A stretch of 64,000 nt of DNA from Amyloporia xantha (lineage: Eukaryota > Basidiomycota > Agaricomycetes > Polyporales > Adustoporiaceae): assembly GCA_036971615.1 (NCBI GenBank), contig JAYKKR010000011.1:1054001-1118000 (forward strand). Direction: 5' to 3'. This document shows, in pieces, positions 34,161 to 45,566 of the stretch. How positions within the stretch are numbered: the stretch's first letter is position 1; each line of letters opens with the position of its first letter. The translations under genes and the position numbers were made by a program. The notes under the pieces are model-generated. The model saw only the letters and a program-made list of their open reading frames with translations. It did no database searches and was not told the DNA's origin.

Positions 34161-34567
34161 TATGGTGCGCGTCACTTAGCCACCACTACTTTTGTACAGT
34201 GTAAATAGCGCTCACAGGAAACAAGTTTTAGGAAATCTACTTTGATAGAAATGGTTGTTTTCAGCATAGGAAACGATCTGCCAGACGGATTGCCTCGATT
34301 CTCAAAATTGAATGAGTTATTTATTTTTACGAGCCTAAATTTGGCCGTTAACCATATATAGAAAGTAAGCGCCCACTTGACTGTCACAAATTAGGTGCTA
34401 AAAGACACTAGAAATGATTGAAAATGGTACTTTTCGTATCACAAAACCCAGTTGTATCCGGCCTACGGCCGTTTGACTCAGCTATACATGTTAAAGTGGG
34501 GTCCGGTTTTGGTTCAAGGATTTGGCCGCTGTACAAAAGTAGTGGTGACTAAGTGACGCGCACCATA
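34161..34567. mobile_element. MITE-like non-autonomous DNA element
   Basis: The ends are 39-bp terminal inverted repeats differing at one position: 34161-34199 begins TATGGTGCGCGTCACTTAG and 34529-34567 is its reverse complement. TA at each outer edge is compatible with a TA target duplication, as made by Tc1/mariner-type transposases. Total about 405 bp, AT-rich inside, with no ORF for a transposase. An internal hairpin (CGGCC-TAC-GGCCG type) occurs near 34463. The autonomous partner is not in this window. It lies about 270 bp past the hydrolase stop codon. Confidence 0.8.
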
Positions 34568-34843
34568 CTAGCCGTAGCGTGCGTAGCCGCCGAAGTCGCG
34601 TCCGTCACGCGATGTGACATAGACGCGTTCTGAACGATATGAGCTATCTCGCATCGCCGTCTCTCTTCGACTGTCGCGAGCCTGCCTGGCCCTGCCTTGC
34701 CAGACCATGTATTTCTGGTTGCCCACAAGCTTGCTGACACCATGGTTTTCTGTGTATTTCACTATAAAAGCTCCTCTATGATACCGGATGTTCCATTCGT
34801 CTCCGAATAGCCCTATCGTCAACCCTAAAGATACTGCGTCCAA
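34568..34843 (-). other. Open reading segment abutting the MITE, gene status uncertain
   Basis: A minus-strand frame open for 91 codons ends in an Arg/Ser/Tyr/Gly-rich tail (SYRSERVYVTSRDGRDFGGY) whose TAG stop directly touches the end of the MITE. It has no ATG at its 5' end and no clear upstream exon. It could be the last exon of an unrecognised gene or chance. Confidence 0.25.
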
Positions 34844-35657
34844 GTTCTACACTTCCACACGCGACGCTGTTCCTCTACGTTCACACGATCTCTTGATACA
34901 AAAATCTGAGTCCTCCTAAGACGTTCCGCAATAATAGCCACCGTGAACTCTCAGGGCCACTGAGGTGTATTGTACTCTGGATGTATCAAAACTTGAGATA
35001 TACATGGTCATGTTATCCAGGGAGTGCGGGTCTTTAGGGCACCAGGATGAGAGCTGAGGCAGCAAGGGAAGAGGCTCAAAATCAGTGTCATCCTAGTACA
35101 TCATGTATCGATTGTGAGATATGTAGGAAAAATCAACAGTTGTTTATCATGAGGATGATATCTCAGCTCACGCAGATCACCAATGAAGGATACAAAGCCT
35201 CGTGTAGTTAGCTATGGTGAGGTACAGTACGTAGAGCATGGAGAACGAGAAGCAGCGAGGTTGGCGATTCGGCATACTACTACATAGCACACGAGGAGTA
35301 TTCCTACTATCACACTGAATGATATAATGTGCGTAAGTGCCGCATCTCTATCTATCTCCCGGTGCGATACCTACTGTAGCACAACGAGAGATACTTCGGG
35401 GTTTCACGTATATCTATGGGCGTAGCTGCTGAGTGCTACTTGGCCAAAAACGCAGTGAATGGTTCGATCTACATCTCGCAGTGCAATCATTGTCTAGTCA
35501 GAATGGGCGTCTAATTTCCGCATTTGGTATGCACGCGACGCGACGCGAGTACCATTTTCCGCCACAATCGCGTTGAGGGACCGAGGACCGTCCTGAACCG
35601 CCCTAACGACACTGTTCACTACTACCACTAGGTACTAAGGTAGGAAGGACCAACACA
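34844..35657. other. Intergenic upstream of the SNF2 gene
   Basis: About 800 bp with no supported exon. A short GACGC repeat occurs near 35534. Should contain the SNF2 gene promoter. Confidence 0.4.
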
Positions 35658-38600
35658 ATGTCTAATACACCTCAACCACCTAAACCACCACCCGCCAAAT
35701 CTCGTGTTCTCGCTGCGCTTGACAATCCGACATTCTTCTCAGGAAGCGCCGTTGGCCCGGCTGCTGCGCCGACCCCAGCAAACCCTCTGACCGCTCAGGG
35801 GACTCCTGTTAATGGATATAAGAGGTCTCAAGCGACACCGGATGCGTCCGGGAGCGGTGGGAGTAGGCATAAGAAGAGAAAGACTGGGCTGGAGAGAGAG
35901 AACCTACCCAGTTCTTATTCCCCTGTCACGGGAGGCACTGCTGCAGGTGTGTACCAAAAAGACAGATCGCAACGGCGCCATTAGAACGAGCCTCCTTAGT
36001 CTTATTTCAAATGATCTCACTAATTCCTGACTGTTCGTTGTAGCCGGGGTGCAGTTGATGTCGCAGTTGCTCGGGTCTCAAGCCGGCAGCTCTTCGCCCA
36101 GAAGCAGCCTGGGTCCTACTTCTGCAGGCGGCGGGTTTTCTATACGCTATGATGACGAGTCTACCGTGCATGCTATTGACCGGGGCGGCCAGGATCAGGC
36201 CGTGAGGTGGGTTTACTTTGTTTCATTTTTTTTCTCACAAAGAACTTCTTTGAGCTGACGCTGTTGGAATTCTTTAGGATGGCAGAATTTGTTACCAGGA
36301 CCATTGATAATGCATCGCACGGTGTGTCGACACAGTCCGCCATGGACAAACTTGGCCTTCAGAAGTGTGTCTGCCGCCGTCGGTATTTGTCTTACGTTGC
36401 TAATATTCTGACAGTAAGAAGGATCTACTTCCGGGCATGGAGGTACGGCTCTTGAACCATCAGATTATTGGCGTCAGCTGGTATGTACATACAGCATTAT
36501 CCATCAATCATAAGGGGTTTACATCGCGGCCAGGATGGTGGACCAAGAACAGAACAGCCCGCATAAAGGCGGCATCCTTGCGTATGTAGAGTCCAAAACA
36601 CCTAATCTAAAATCTATTCATTTTTGTGATTGCTAGGGATGAGATGGGTCTGGGTAATTACCAACATTTTTATCGTCGTCTTGTGTCATGCTTAAGGGGA
36701 TGCTGTAGGCAAGACCGTGCAGATGATTGGGACAATGGCCATGAATCTCCCAGAAGAGGATGAGCAGCACCGAACGACACTGATTGTAGTCCCTGCTGCG
36801 CTACTTCTTCAGGTTTGACGTCCAAGGCCCTCGACCTGAAGTTTGCTAAACGGCTCTCCACAGTGGAAAGAAGAAATAGAGAGCAAGACGAATGGGATGT
36901 TTGACGTCCATATTCACCACGGGCGCGACAAGCTGAAGAGCACACGCGCGCTGCGGGACAAAGACGTGATCATCACCACATACCAGACGCTGAACCAGGA
37001 TTTCGCGATGCCCTCCGACATAGACAGCAGCGAGGAGATGGAGTGGCTGCTTGACCACGGGTGCGTGTGGCACATTTGCACCCACGGCGCTTGTTGAATG
37101 TTGCTTTACAGTGGTGTCCTTGCGCAAATGAAGTGGTATCGGGTGGTCCTGGATGAGGCACAGTTTATTCGGAACAGGTACGCTTACCTCTGTGTCGTAT
37201 ATCTCGCAGAGCAGTCCGCTGAAACGTCTGGCAAGGGGGACACGCTCGAGCAAAGCGGTCGCGATGCTCCGTGCGAAGTATCGCTGGTGCTTAACGGGAA
37301 CTCCCATTACGAACACGCTGTAAGCCACTGTATGTTTATACCATTCAGCGGCCCCAACTCACTGCTCAATTAACAGGGCAGATATCTACGGTTTCTTACG
37401 TTTTGGTCGTTTCCGACCATGGAAGTACGTCATTTCTTCATGGTTCACAATGCTCAACGTTGATCTTACCCTTGCACATGAAGTGACTGGGATGACTTCA
37501 ATGAATACATTGCTAAAATGCAGCTGGAAGATGCACCTCTTGCCGGTATGAGTCCTGAACCTTCTAGTCGCCCTACGCAAGCGATTTGACTGGCTTATTG
37601 GCAGGTCTGCGCGCGCAAGAAGTCTTGAAACCGCTTCTATTGAGGCGTACGAAAGATGCAGAGCTGGCATGTAACTCTTTCATTCAGATATGCTGGCTTC
37701 TTACATGGCTGGTACAACGAACAGGAAGGAGAGCCTCTGCTGCAGCTTCCAGAGAAGCATATTGACCTCGAAATGCTAGATTTCTCGGATGAAGAACGCG
37801 AGGTACGTGCAGCTCCCTTTGCAAGCGCGTTATAATATTAGGAGACTGAGCTTGTGAGGGTAGCTGTATGACAACTTTGAGAAGCGCGCACGAATCCAGA
37901 TCAGTCGATTCCTGAAGGAAAACACTGTCGTCAAAAAGTATGCAAGAACACTGCTGTTGTTCCGCGAACTAAACTGACCGTGTTCTTGCGCCTTGCACAG
38001 CCACTCGGCAGTACTAGTAAGCACATAATCACCCCAGCATTCAATGTTCGAAACTCAGAATTTCTTTGCCAGGTCCTAATTCTCCGCCTTCGTCAACTGT
38101 GTTGCCATCCCAACCTTATCCTTGCGAGTACAACCCACTGAGTGGACTATCAGTAAACCTGACCTTCGTTCTACAGACTCAAGCAGAAGACTTCGAGGAT
38201 CCTACGATGCTGGTTGGCAGCGAAGCCGACAAAGAGGTCGCACGTGCGAACAAAGCCCTTGGGCCACAGTGGGTGACCGAGGTTCGTCAGAATTCTTTCA
38301 CATCCTAAATGATATTGACGGCTGACCTCGCGTGTTTTACAGGTGAAGCAAAGGTTCGTCGTACGATGCTGCTGAAGAAGTATCACACAGAGGACTAAGC
38401 ATGAGGCGGATAAGGTTTATGTCACGCGCGAGAGCATCTCAATTGGACTTCGGTGACGAATCGGAAGACCTAGAGCCCACCTGTCCTGTCTGTGGAGATT
38501 GCGAGTATTTACATTAAAGCATAATTCAGGTTGTGGGCTAATTTCCTGCCCAGTGTTTATGAATGATAGCGGCCGTCTGCTCGCCTGTGGACACGAGATT

Positions 38601-40409
38601 TGTGCCGGTGCGTGTTCCCTTCTAAGTCACATCCTTATTACTACTGATGCTGATTGACCACAGACTGTTTGGAAGTCTTGGCCACCTCGCCCATTGTTCA
38701 CGACGGAGAATTGTGAGTCTATTGTATACACTATTGACGTGCTAAGCTGACAGATCATAGTGGCAATGCTGATGAGCAGACTAATCTTCGGATTGAGAAA
38801 GAATTCGAGACAGCTGCCGCAAAGGGCCTGCGTCCATGTTCGCCCATTTTCTATATGTGAACCAGACACGCCTGCTCATCTTTGCGTGTACCAATTAGGC
38901 CCGACTTGTAAGAAAATGATGGACCTGCGTCCTTCTAATGTCTTCCGTTCTTTGGCTTTTGAACCTAACCAAAATGAACTCCGCGATGCCATGCGCCGCG
39001 CAGAAAACGCTCGCCGTCGCGCTCCACCATCTCAGGCGTCGCGGCCCAGTCGGCCAGCCCTCAAGAAAACCACACGCACGCAGGAAGAAATCGAGGAATT
39101 GATGGAGCTGAGCTCGAGTTCGGACGAAGATCTTCCCGATATATCACAACTGCTGTCTCGGGCGCCATCGCCACCATCGGGCCCGAAGGGCAAGGGCAAA
39201 GAGAAGGCTATCAAGGACGAGAGTGATGACGACGTCCGTGATGTGCTTGTTCAGGAGACTCACGTTTGCTTACAGTCGCTATATAGGACATGGGAGTCGA
39301 CCTTAGAATGGACGAGATACGCGGGAATGGGAAGCGCAAGGTCACGCCGAACACCAGAGGGAAGGCTCCACAGGGAGACAACGACAACTCAGAGCAGCCT
39401 CGAGAAATGTCTGATCATCTCATCGCGACCTGGAAGAGGGGTGACAATAACATGGAGCCGAGCACAAAGATGATGGCGTTGATTCAATGTCTGCAAGAGT
39501 GGGATTCATGTGGAGACAAGACGATCGTTTTCTCCCAATGTTCGTCTATATCCATCTGCTGCGTGGTTTGGCCGCTCGTTGACGTGATTGTATTTCCAGG
39601 GACATCGATGTTGGACTTGTTGGAGACGCTCTTCTCCAGATATGGTGTTCGCAGTCTACGCTATGACGGGAAGATGAGTCGAGAAGCGCGCGAGACCGTC
39701 TTGGTGCAATTCAGGAGGCCCACTGGGCCTAAGGTCATCCTCATTAGGTATACCTTACTTGTTTTACACCACTATCTATCGCTAACGATGAGCTGATCGT
39801 CTCAGTACGAAATGCGGTGGAGTCGGCCTGAACCTTGTCTCCGCCAATCGCATAGTCAAGTGAGTCCTCCTGAATCCATTCCTTCCGAGTTAACTGACGC
39901 AAGGGCGACCAGCATGGACTTGGCATGGAACTACGCATCTGAATCTCAGGCATATGACCGTGTTCACCGACTGGGGCAAGAGAAGGAAGTGTTCGTCAAG
40001 CGTCTAGTAGTACGGAACACGATTGAGGAGCGGTCGGTTTCTTTATCTGCAATCTTGCGGCGAACGTTTCTGACCATACACTTTCACTATGCAGGATGCT
40101 TAAACTGCAAGAGACGAAAGTTGGTGAGTGTCCACTACCCACATCTGTATTCATACCTGGTCGAATAGTCCACTGATCGATGATATAGGTCTAGCAGAAG
40201 CTGCGCTCGGCGAGGGGACTGGCGTGAAGTTGCATAAGCTGAGTGTCAAAGAATTGAGAGATGTGAGTAAAAATTCCACCTAAATTGTATCGTTGATATG
40301 ATCTGACAACGATAACTTTCCACAGCTCTTCGGCATGAATAGGAACGAGAACAATCAGAACGCTGGGCAAGTCAACATCACCTTCCAGCACCGGATCCCG
40401 AGTGCTTGA
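35658..40409 (+). CDS. SNF2-family ATPase with RING finger (Uls1/Rad5-type)
   Basis: Multi-exon gene of about 1,100 residues. The N-terminus is low-complexity and Pro/Ala/Ser-rich with a basic KKRK stretch. Helicase motifs in order: [20 protein letters not shown] (Walker A), [40 protein letters not shown] (DEAQ box), [15 protein letters not shown] and [11 protein letters not shown]3HC4-like RING follows (CPVCGDC near 38483, CGHEIC, CPTC), inserted between the two ATPase lobes. The second lobe has [16 protein letters not shown] sequence, [36 protein letters not shown] and [20 protein letters not shown]. It ends [11 protein letters not shown]. The inserted RING marks the Rad5/HLTF/Uls1 group; no HIRAN domain was seen, which favours a Uls1-like SUMO-targeted translocase. 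This assignment is an inference. Confidence 0.88.
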
Positions 40410-40626
40410 TGATCCAACAATACAGCATTAGTGAGATAATGCAACGCAATCCAGTGGCCGCTGGTTAGCTGTATAATGCTAATTGTTATCCTTCTATTAT
40501 TGGTGTACAGTACAAGCATTGGTATATTGCCCATCCGTAATGCATACTATACAGTTTCCCCCTTAACGTCATCCAGAATCTCTAGATGGGGCTTTCCTAT
40601 GCCCGATATGTCTACGACGCTTGTCG

Positions 40627-41125
40627 TCACACCAACAATACCAATACACAGGCCGCAACACTGAGAAGCATCCCCCACCGGTCGACATGCGCTGCACAAG
40701 CAGCGCCAGTAGAACCGGTTGTAGAGTGTGCAGTTGTCGTTGCACTATTAGTCGTTGAAGATGGGGAAGTGGTATGCGTCGAGACGGAAGTAGGACCCAT
40801 CGGCACCGTTTCAGTGCTGCTTGAAATGGTTGAAACAGTAGTACCAATGCCGGAAATGCCTGAACTTGTGATAAGAGTGCTAATAGAGTATGCAGTCAAC
40901 CCAGTAAGTTCCGATGGTCGAATTGTTTCTGACAAAAGCAGAATCGGCTGCTCACCTCGTGGTAAAAGTGGAACTTGAAGGTGTTGGAATAATCGAAATG
41001 ATGCTCAGTGGCATTGACGGCACGAGCGACGGGATAGATAGGGATGAGGTTTCAGTAGTCTGTGTAGCAGCACCAACGCTGCTAAGACTGGCTAAGGCAA
41101 GAACACACAGTGCAGCGGTGAACAT
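40627..41125 (-). CDS. Ser/Thr-rich secreted, probably GPI-anchored protein
   Basis: ATG at 41125 starts a clear signal peptide (MFTAALCVLALASLSSVGAA). The mature part is almost all Ser/Thr/Ile/Pro (TTETSSLSIPSLVPSMPLS; SSTETVPMGPTSVSTHTTSP; TTNSATTTAHSTTGSTGAAC). It ends in a hydrophobic tail (MLLSVAACVLVLLV) after a small-residue stretch, as for GPI addition. One intron near 40936-40960. About 155 residues, probably heavily O-mannosylated and attached to the cell wall. Its signal peptide resembles that of the secreted protein at 55.3 kb. No enzymatic domain. Confidence 0.75.
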
Positions 41126-42044
41126 CGCGGCGAATCAGTTTGCCCCCGTTTAGTGAGTCGTCCAGTTGGCGAGTCTGGCTTTCACAGAAACCGTACGGCA
41201 ACTACAAGCGAACTCATATAAGATCGTCTTATATCTGCGGCCGGCGTGTAGATTGGAGCGTGTGGATAGCAAATTACTGCTGCGCCGCTGCGGAGCCAGG
41301 GGCGACCATATGAGTCTAAATGTACCCCTTAGGTTCCCACCTATGATGATGTGGCAGCTGTCGCCCGTGGTACGTGATGTACGATAGCAACTTCCAAGTG
41401 AATGCTAAAGGATACACTGACACATCGTGTTAGCGTGTCTATGGTCTTCAAATTACGATCCACTCACATGATATGTTTCCATTGGCGGGACGCAAGCTCG
41501 TTCGGTGTGCATCCTGTAAAAACGGCGACAAACCAAGAATCATTGCATACGTACAGTTCATCAGATCTGCTTACCGGACAAGATTATAGAGCTATCCATG
41601 TATCCGACATGCAAGAACAGCTCCAAGCATGATCAGCAACCTTGCGCAACAGTCTCACGCGTCAGCGGCCTGGCACTTGAGGGCTGCATGGGTTCATCTT
41701 TCGCCCCGACTCCCAAGTGTGCCTTTGATTGACTTGTCTCTTTTGGTTGCTCATGTGCTTAATAAATGCAGTCAGAGAGCTGAACTACTTCCCCGGCCGA
41801 GGCCCTTTACTTTGTTGCAATGCTGGAACCATGTTGAATGGTATCAAAGTCCGACAAACACGAATTGACTTAAGTTCAACATCAAGCATTTACCGAAGGA
41901 GCACATGTTGGTATGGCATGCTATATTACACTTTATTGCAAACATTGACAAATCAATGTCTGATGCACTAACTGAGAGTGCATGGCCATACGGATATGCC
42001 AGTGTTACAAGTAGCTATTAGGTCTCGAAAAGTCTGCGACTATA
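41126..42044. other. No recognisable gene
   Basis: About 920 bp between the secreted-protein promoter side and the 3' end of the NTF2-like gene. Only short ORFs without family features. Confidence 0.45.
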
Positions 42045-42663
42045 TTAAACATCAGCAGTCACGATCCCAGGAATTATACCCGTCTCGGGCTGATCGATCA
42101 ACACTTCATTGAGGACCGACACTTTGCGTCGGTCAAAGTATTCCCCCACCGGGGTAGGCTCTGGGGCCTTCAAATGCTCATCCTGAATGATGCTGCACAT
42201 CGGGTCAGTTCTATATCCATCATATCGGCAAGGACTCAGTAACTTACGTGACGTTCAACGATGCATGTACTGTACTTGTCTTGATGAGATGCGTAGTGAT
42301 GGCCGCCGTGAAGAAAGTGCCCACGGTGCCAGCCTGTACAATTTGGCATATGCAGTAAATTCTCAGTGCTCTCGAGTGTGCATAAATCGAACTCACGTCA
42401 ATAGGCTTCTCGCTGTTGGCGGGAACTTGGACGGCTCCGCTGAAGTCAACCTTTGCATTCACCTCGTCCTTCTTCTCTACACGGAGGAGCTGTTTGTAGT
42501 GCTCGCGGCTAACGTGCTTGCCATTCACCGTAATATGGGCGTGCTTGGCTAGGAGCGCATCGAAAGCCTCGTCGAATTCGGCCTGTGTGGATGCGTTATA
42601 AACTGCGGAGACACGCTCCTCGAGCCAAGCAGAAAGGGTCGGGACGACTGGGCCTGGTGCCAT
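42045..42663 (-). CDS. Conserved small fungal protein, SnoaL/NTF2-like
   Basis: Begins MAPGPVVPTLSAWLEERVSA at ATG 42663; continues EFDEAFDALLAKHAHITVNG and KHVSREHYKQLL, then VDFSGAVQVPANSEKPID and, after an intron, AGTVGTFFTAAITTHLI. The last exon has EYFDRRKVSVLNEVLIDQ and the frame stops at TAA 42045-42047. The layout (helical start, F-x-A-F acidic region, beta-rich second half, 'FDxRRVxVLNxV' ending) matches small basidiomycete proteins that look like SnoaL/NTF2 cone folds. About 170 residues. No known activity; cytosolic by lack of signal peptide. Confidence 0.7.
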
Positions 42664-43553
42664 TGTGAGAAGAGTGGGCAGATGATGTATATGGATGTGT
42701 GTGCTGAGAGCTGATGCCGTCTACAAGATGGCCTTGACCTCTTTATATAGTTATAGTCGGCCATCGACGATTCGGAAACGCTTGCCGCTGTACCTGTTCA
42801 AACATGTCACAAAACAGCGCTGGCGTTGTTGCTCCGCGTTCGTCACCGGACTGGCATTGATCATGCAGGCCCCATCCTTCATCTTTACTTCCGCAACCTC
42901 GGATGTTCGGGATCTTGAAATCAGCTGGCCAGCGCCGCAGTCTGGTGAGCCTAAACCTGGCCCTGTCCAGCTAGGCTCCAAGGGTACAGATGTTCGGGGA
43001 CACGCTTGAGACGGTGAGCACCTGAGCTCTGAAGGAGCCTTTTCTTCTGCTGACCCCACGGACTCGCATATGATTCCGGATCCTTCGAGCCCGACCTGAG
43101 AATACTCATTGAGTACTGTTCTGCAAGGCTGGCCCCGCAGCCCGAATTTGAAGAAAATGATGACACCGGCGCGCTTGTGGAATGGCTGTGTGAGTCGCTC
43201 GGAAAGACTGCAGCACGATGCCAAGGCATCTCACAGCTGTCAACGAAGCGCCAGCTCTCCATTCTCTAGGGACGACATAATGCTTTCATCACTCGCAAGG
43301 CGCTTGCGAAGACCCGCGTGGCCCCGACGATCGTGGAACACTAGATCCCTCGACGTCTCTGAACCTCTGACCAGCAGTCCATGCGAGGGACTACCGCTGG
43401 ACTTCTAGAGTCATTTGAAGCGATGACCAACCGTACAACACCATTGCTCGGGTAGACAAGGTTAACAAATCCGTGTTTCATACAGCAGTATCGCTGCGCA
43501 TGTGACAGAGTCATATATAAGCGAGTACAAGATGTACGGGGAACCCGATTGAC
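42664..43553. other. Gene-poor stretch with an unassigned open segment
   Basis: On the plus strand, 43087-43269 is open and codon-like, with LRILIEYCSARLAPQPEFEE and ALVEWLCESLGKTAARCQG before TAG. No start or splice partner could be found and I recognise no family. It may be the last exon of a decayed gene. A TATATAAG box is seen at about 43513-43520. Confidence 0.3.
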
Positions 43554-43579
43554 GACTGTCAACCTGGAGGTTGACAGTC
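43554..43579. repeat. Perfect 26-bp palindrome (12-bp arms, GG spacer)
   Basis: GACTGTCAACCT, GG, then AGGTTGACAGTC: the arms are perfect reverse complements. It lies 35 bp downstream of a TATATAAG sequence on the plus strand and about 50 bp beyond the stop of a minus-strand cysteine-rich ORF. Could form an RNA hairpin or bind a dimeric protein. Confidence 0.75.
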
Positions 43580-43630
43580 AGGATGATACGTGTAGAACAT
43601 ATTCTGGACACGGTGACGATCTGTCGCTAC

Positions 43631-43870
43631 CTAGACTCGTGCAATAGGCGTACATCCAATGGGGTTATAACTCGTCACAGACAGACCAGGAGAACTACGC
43701 ACCGCTTTACAGTTACAGTTCGTACCTTTGCTATGTTTGTGGGCCTGGCTGGTCTTACAGGTCTCTGAGTTGCAGTCAAATCTCTCCCCGCTATAGTATC
43801 TGCCATGAAAATGCTGTAATGATCGGGTGAGGTCACATCCTTGGTGCATTCTCAACATATACTGCATACC
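43631..43870 (-). CDS. Possible cysteine-rich small protein exon
   Basis: A minus-strand frame holds GCDLTRSLQHFHGRYYSGER then FDCNSETCKTSQAHKHSKG and TNCNCKAV before its stop at 43631. The Cys spacing and polar composition resemble small secreted fungal proteins. Upstream, at about 43985-44040, another frame reads IKILSVHVLASLSTLALI, which could be a signal peptide exon, but I could not join the two through consistent splice sites or find the ATG. Offered as a candidate only. Confidence 0.3.
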   Translation of the reverse strand, partial: GMQYMLRMHQGCDLTRSLQHFHGRYYSGERFDCNSETCKTSQAHKHSKGTNCNCKAVRSSPGLSVTSYNPIGCTPIARV

Positions 43871-44840
43871 TGGCAGCCTCGGTAATAATCACCGATACTA
43901 ATGTGTAAGAAACGTTGTCAGCTTGGTATCTGATGGCCACAGAGAGATTGATACAGGTCACTTACTATTCATGCTCGCACATGTTCAAGCACGGGAGACT
44001 ATCCTATTAGAGCAAGGGTGGAGAGGCTAGCGAGCACATGAACAGACAAAATTTTGATGGCAGGAACTCCCCATCAGCTTTATATCACTTCCCGTATGTC
44101 TCAAAGACGTGTCCCCAGAATTGAAGGCTAGGTAGATCCGTCAAGCAGCTGTTCAAGTTATCTGCACACCTCATACCATCGTACGAGACGGAGCGTGACG
44201 ATAGGTGGTCCTTCCGCGACCCTAGATAACGTGTAGATAGCCATGACCGCCATGAGAGATACTGATACAATGTTTACACGAAGGCTGGTAGTAATCCAGC
44301 AATTTCGGGTGGCTACAGACAACATTGCTCGAGAGCATGGGGGAGAAGTGTCGCAATGCGCCTCACCTTGTCCTCGTTGTGAAATCCACTCGCAGCGTGG
44401 GCTTCGACAGAACGTGTCAGGCTTCCTTCTGACGTCGCACGTGTGAAAGCTTGCCGCTTCTCTAGGCCTATCAGAGTGGGGCCAAAAATGCGCAAGCCAT
44501 CCAGCCTGCTCCAGGACGATGAAATACAACACCGACGGTTCAAACCCGGATCAAGACCTCGGCTGCGGGAACAGTGCGATGATTTGCACAGCAATTGCTG
44601 CACACAACAGGACACATCCACGCCAGTATCGGCCCTTGTAAAGGTACCTGCAGGATCAAGGGTCGACTAGTAAGGGTATTGGCGCATTATGGTTGGAGAT
44701 ATGGCGACACTTACATGGTACATTTACGGGGAGAGTACGACTCAGTCTGCTCCGCTTATCATGGAATCGACGTTTTGGTACATGAACGTGGTGCGAAGCG
44801 ACTTAGGGGTGTTCCTCCGTCTTCTAAGCTTTGTCGAAGG
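43871..44840. other. No supported gene
   Basis: Short open segments only, for example a minus-strand hydrophobic stretch near 44240-44290 (VNIVSVSLMAVMAIYTLS). It may be a decayed membrane-protein gene. Confidence 0.35.
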
Positions 44841-45566
44841 TACGAACAGAATAGATGTGTAGAACGATGAGACTGTCGAAGGTGACCTCAATGATCGGCA
44901 CCAGCTCGGCCATAATCAGAAGAGGGATGTTGTCAGACAATTGTGTGGGGATCTCTTGGAAAGATTATTCGCACAGAGAAGGCGACGGCAACAGTCAGAT
45001 GACAAGCGGTCTTTGCCAATTTTGGACGACGCAGATGTCGACTGTCCCGAGAACTGGGGACTCGAAGTGTTGGAAATGCTCAGAGATAACGGGATTCTTC
45101 TATTCAGTTCTCATATGCCAACTAGTCCCTATGGATACGAGTACGCACAAGTTGGTGTAGATGCACTCACTCAGTAATGGGTGCTAGAGCGGCACCGCGA
45201 CAGGGTTCACGGGATATGCTTCGAGAGGACAACGTATAGCAAAAAGAGAACAAGGATTGCGCGGGGTCTGTCCAGTAATTGGAGTGAGAGTCCTATGTTT
45301 GTTACTAGCGTATGCGGAAGACCGGACACTCGCCTCTATTGACCCGAGCCCTGAAAACTCGAAAGATGTGGCTCCATCTGGACTTGATCTTCCCAGACCG
45401 ATTACACTTGATCTACAGAAAACTCTTCAATACCAAGTCGATAACAAGGTCAGCTTCACTGAGACGTGATGAGGATCTCTTCGTATTCGGAAACTCCTTG
45501 GGAAAGACGTGGGACTCTACCATGGGATTGCAGATTTCGCAAGGTGGCGCTCAACAATCTCGATGA
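44841..45566 (+). other. Unassigned gene-like open segments
   Basis: Successive plus-strand open segments include DVVRQLCGDLLERLFAQRRR, WGLEVLEMLRDNGILLFSSH and MPTSPYGYEYAQVGVDAL to about 45177, then DLPRPITLDLQKTLQYQVDN near 45385-45445. The composition is protein-like, but no start codon, continuous splicing or family is apparent. Could be a hypothetical gene or a pseudogene. Confidence 0.3.

Noticed and set aside
37180..37240. In-frame stop after the DEAQ box of the SNF2 gene
   Set aside because: Using the acceptor ending GGCAAG gives a 60-nt intron and the conserved [18 protein letters not shown] continues in frame.
38340..38420. Stop codons in the SNF2 gene suggesting a pseudogene
   Set aside because: An alternative acceptor around 38352 gives an open frame through to the RING finger, and all helicase motifs on both sides are intact.
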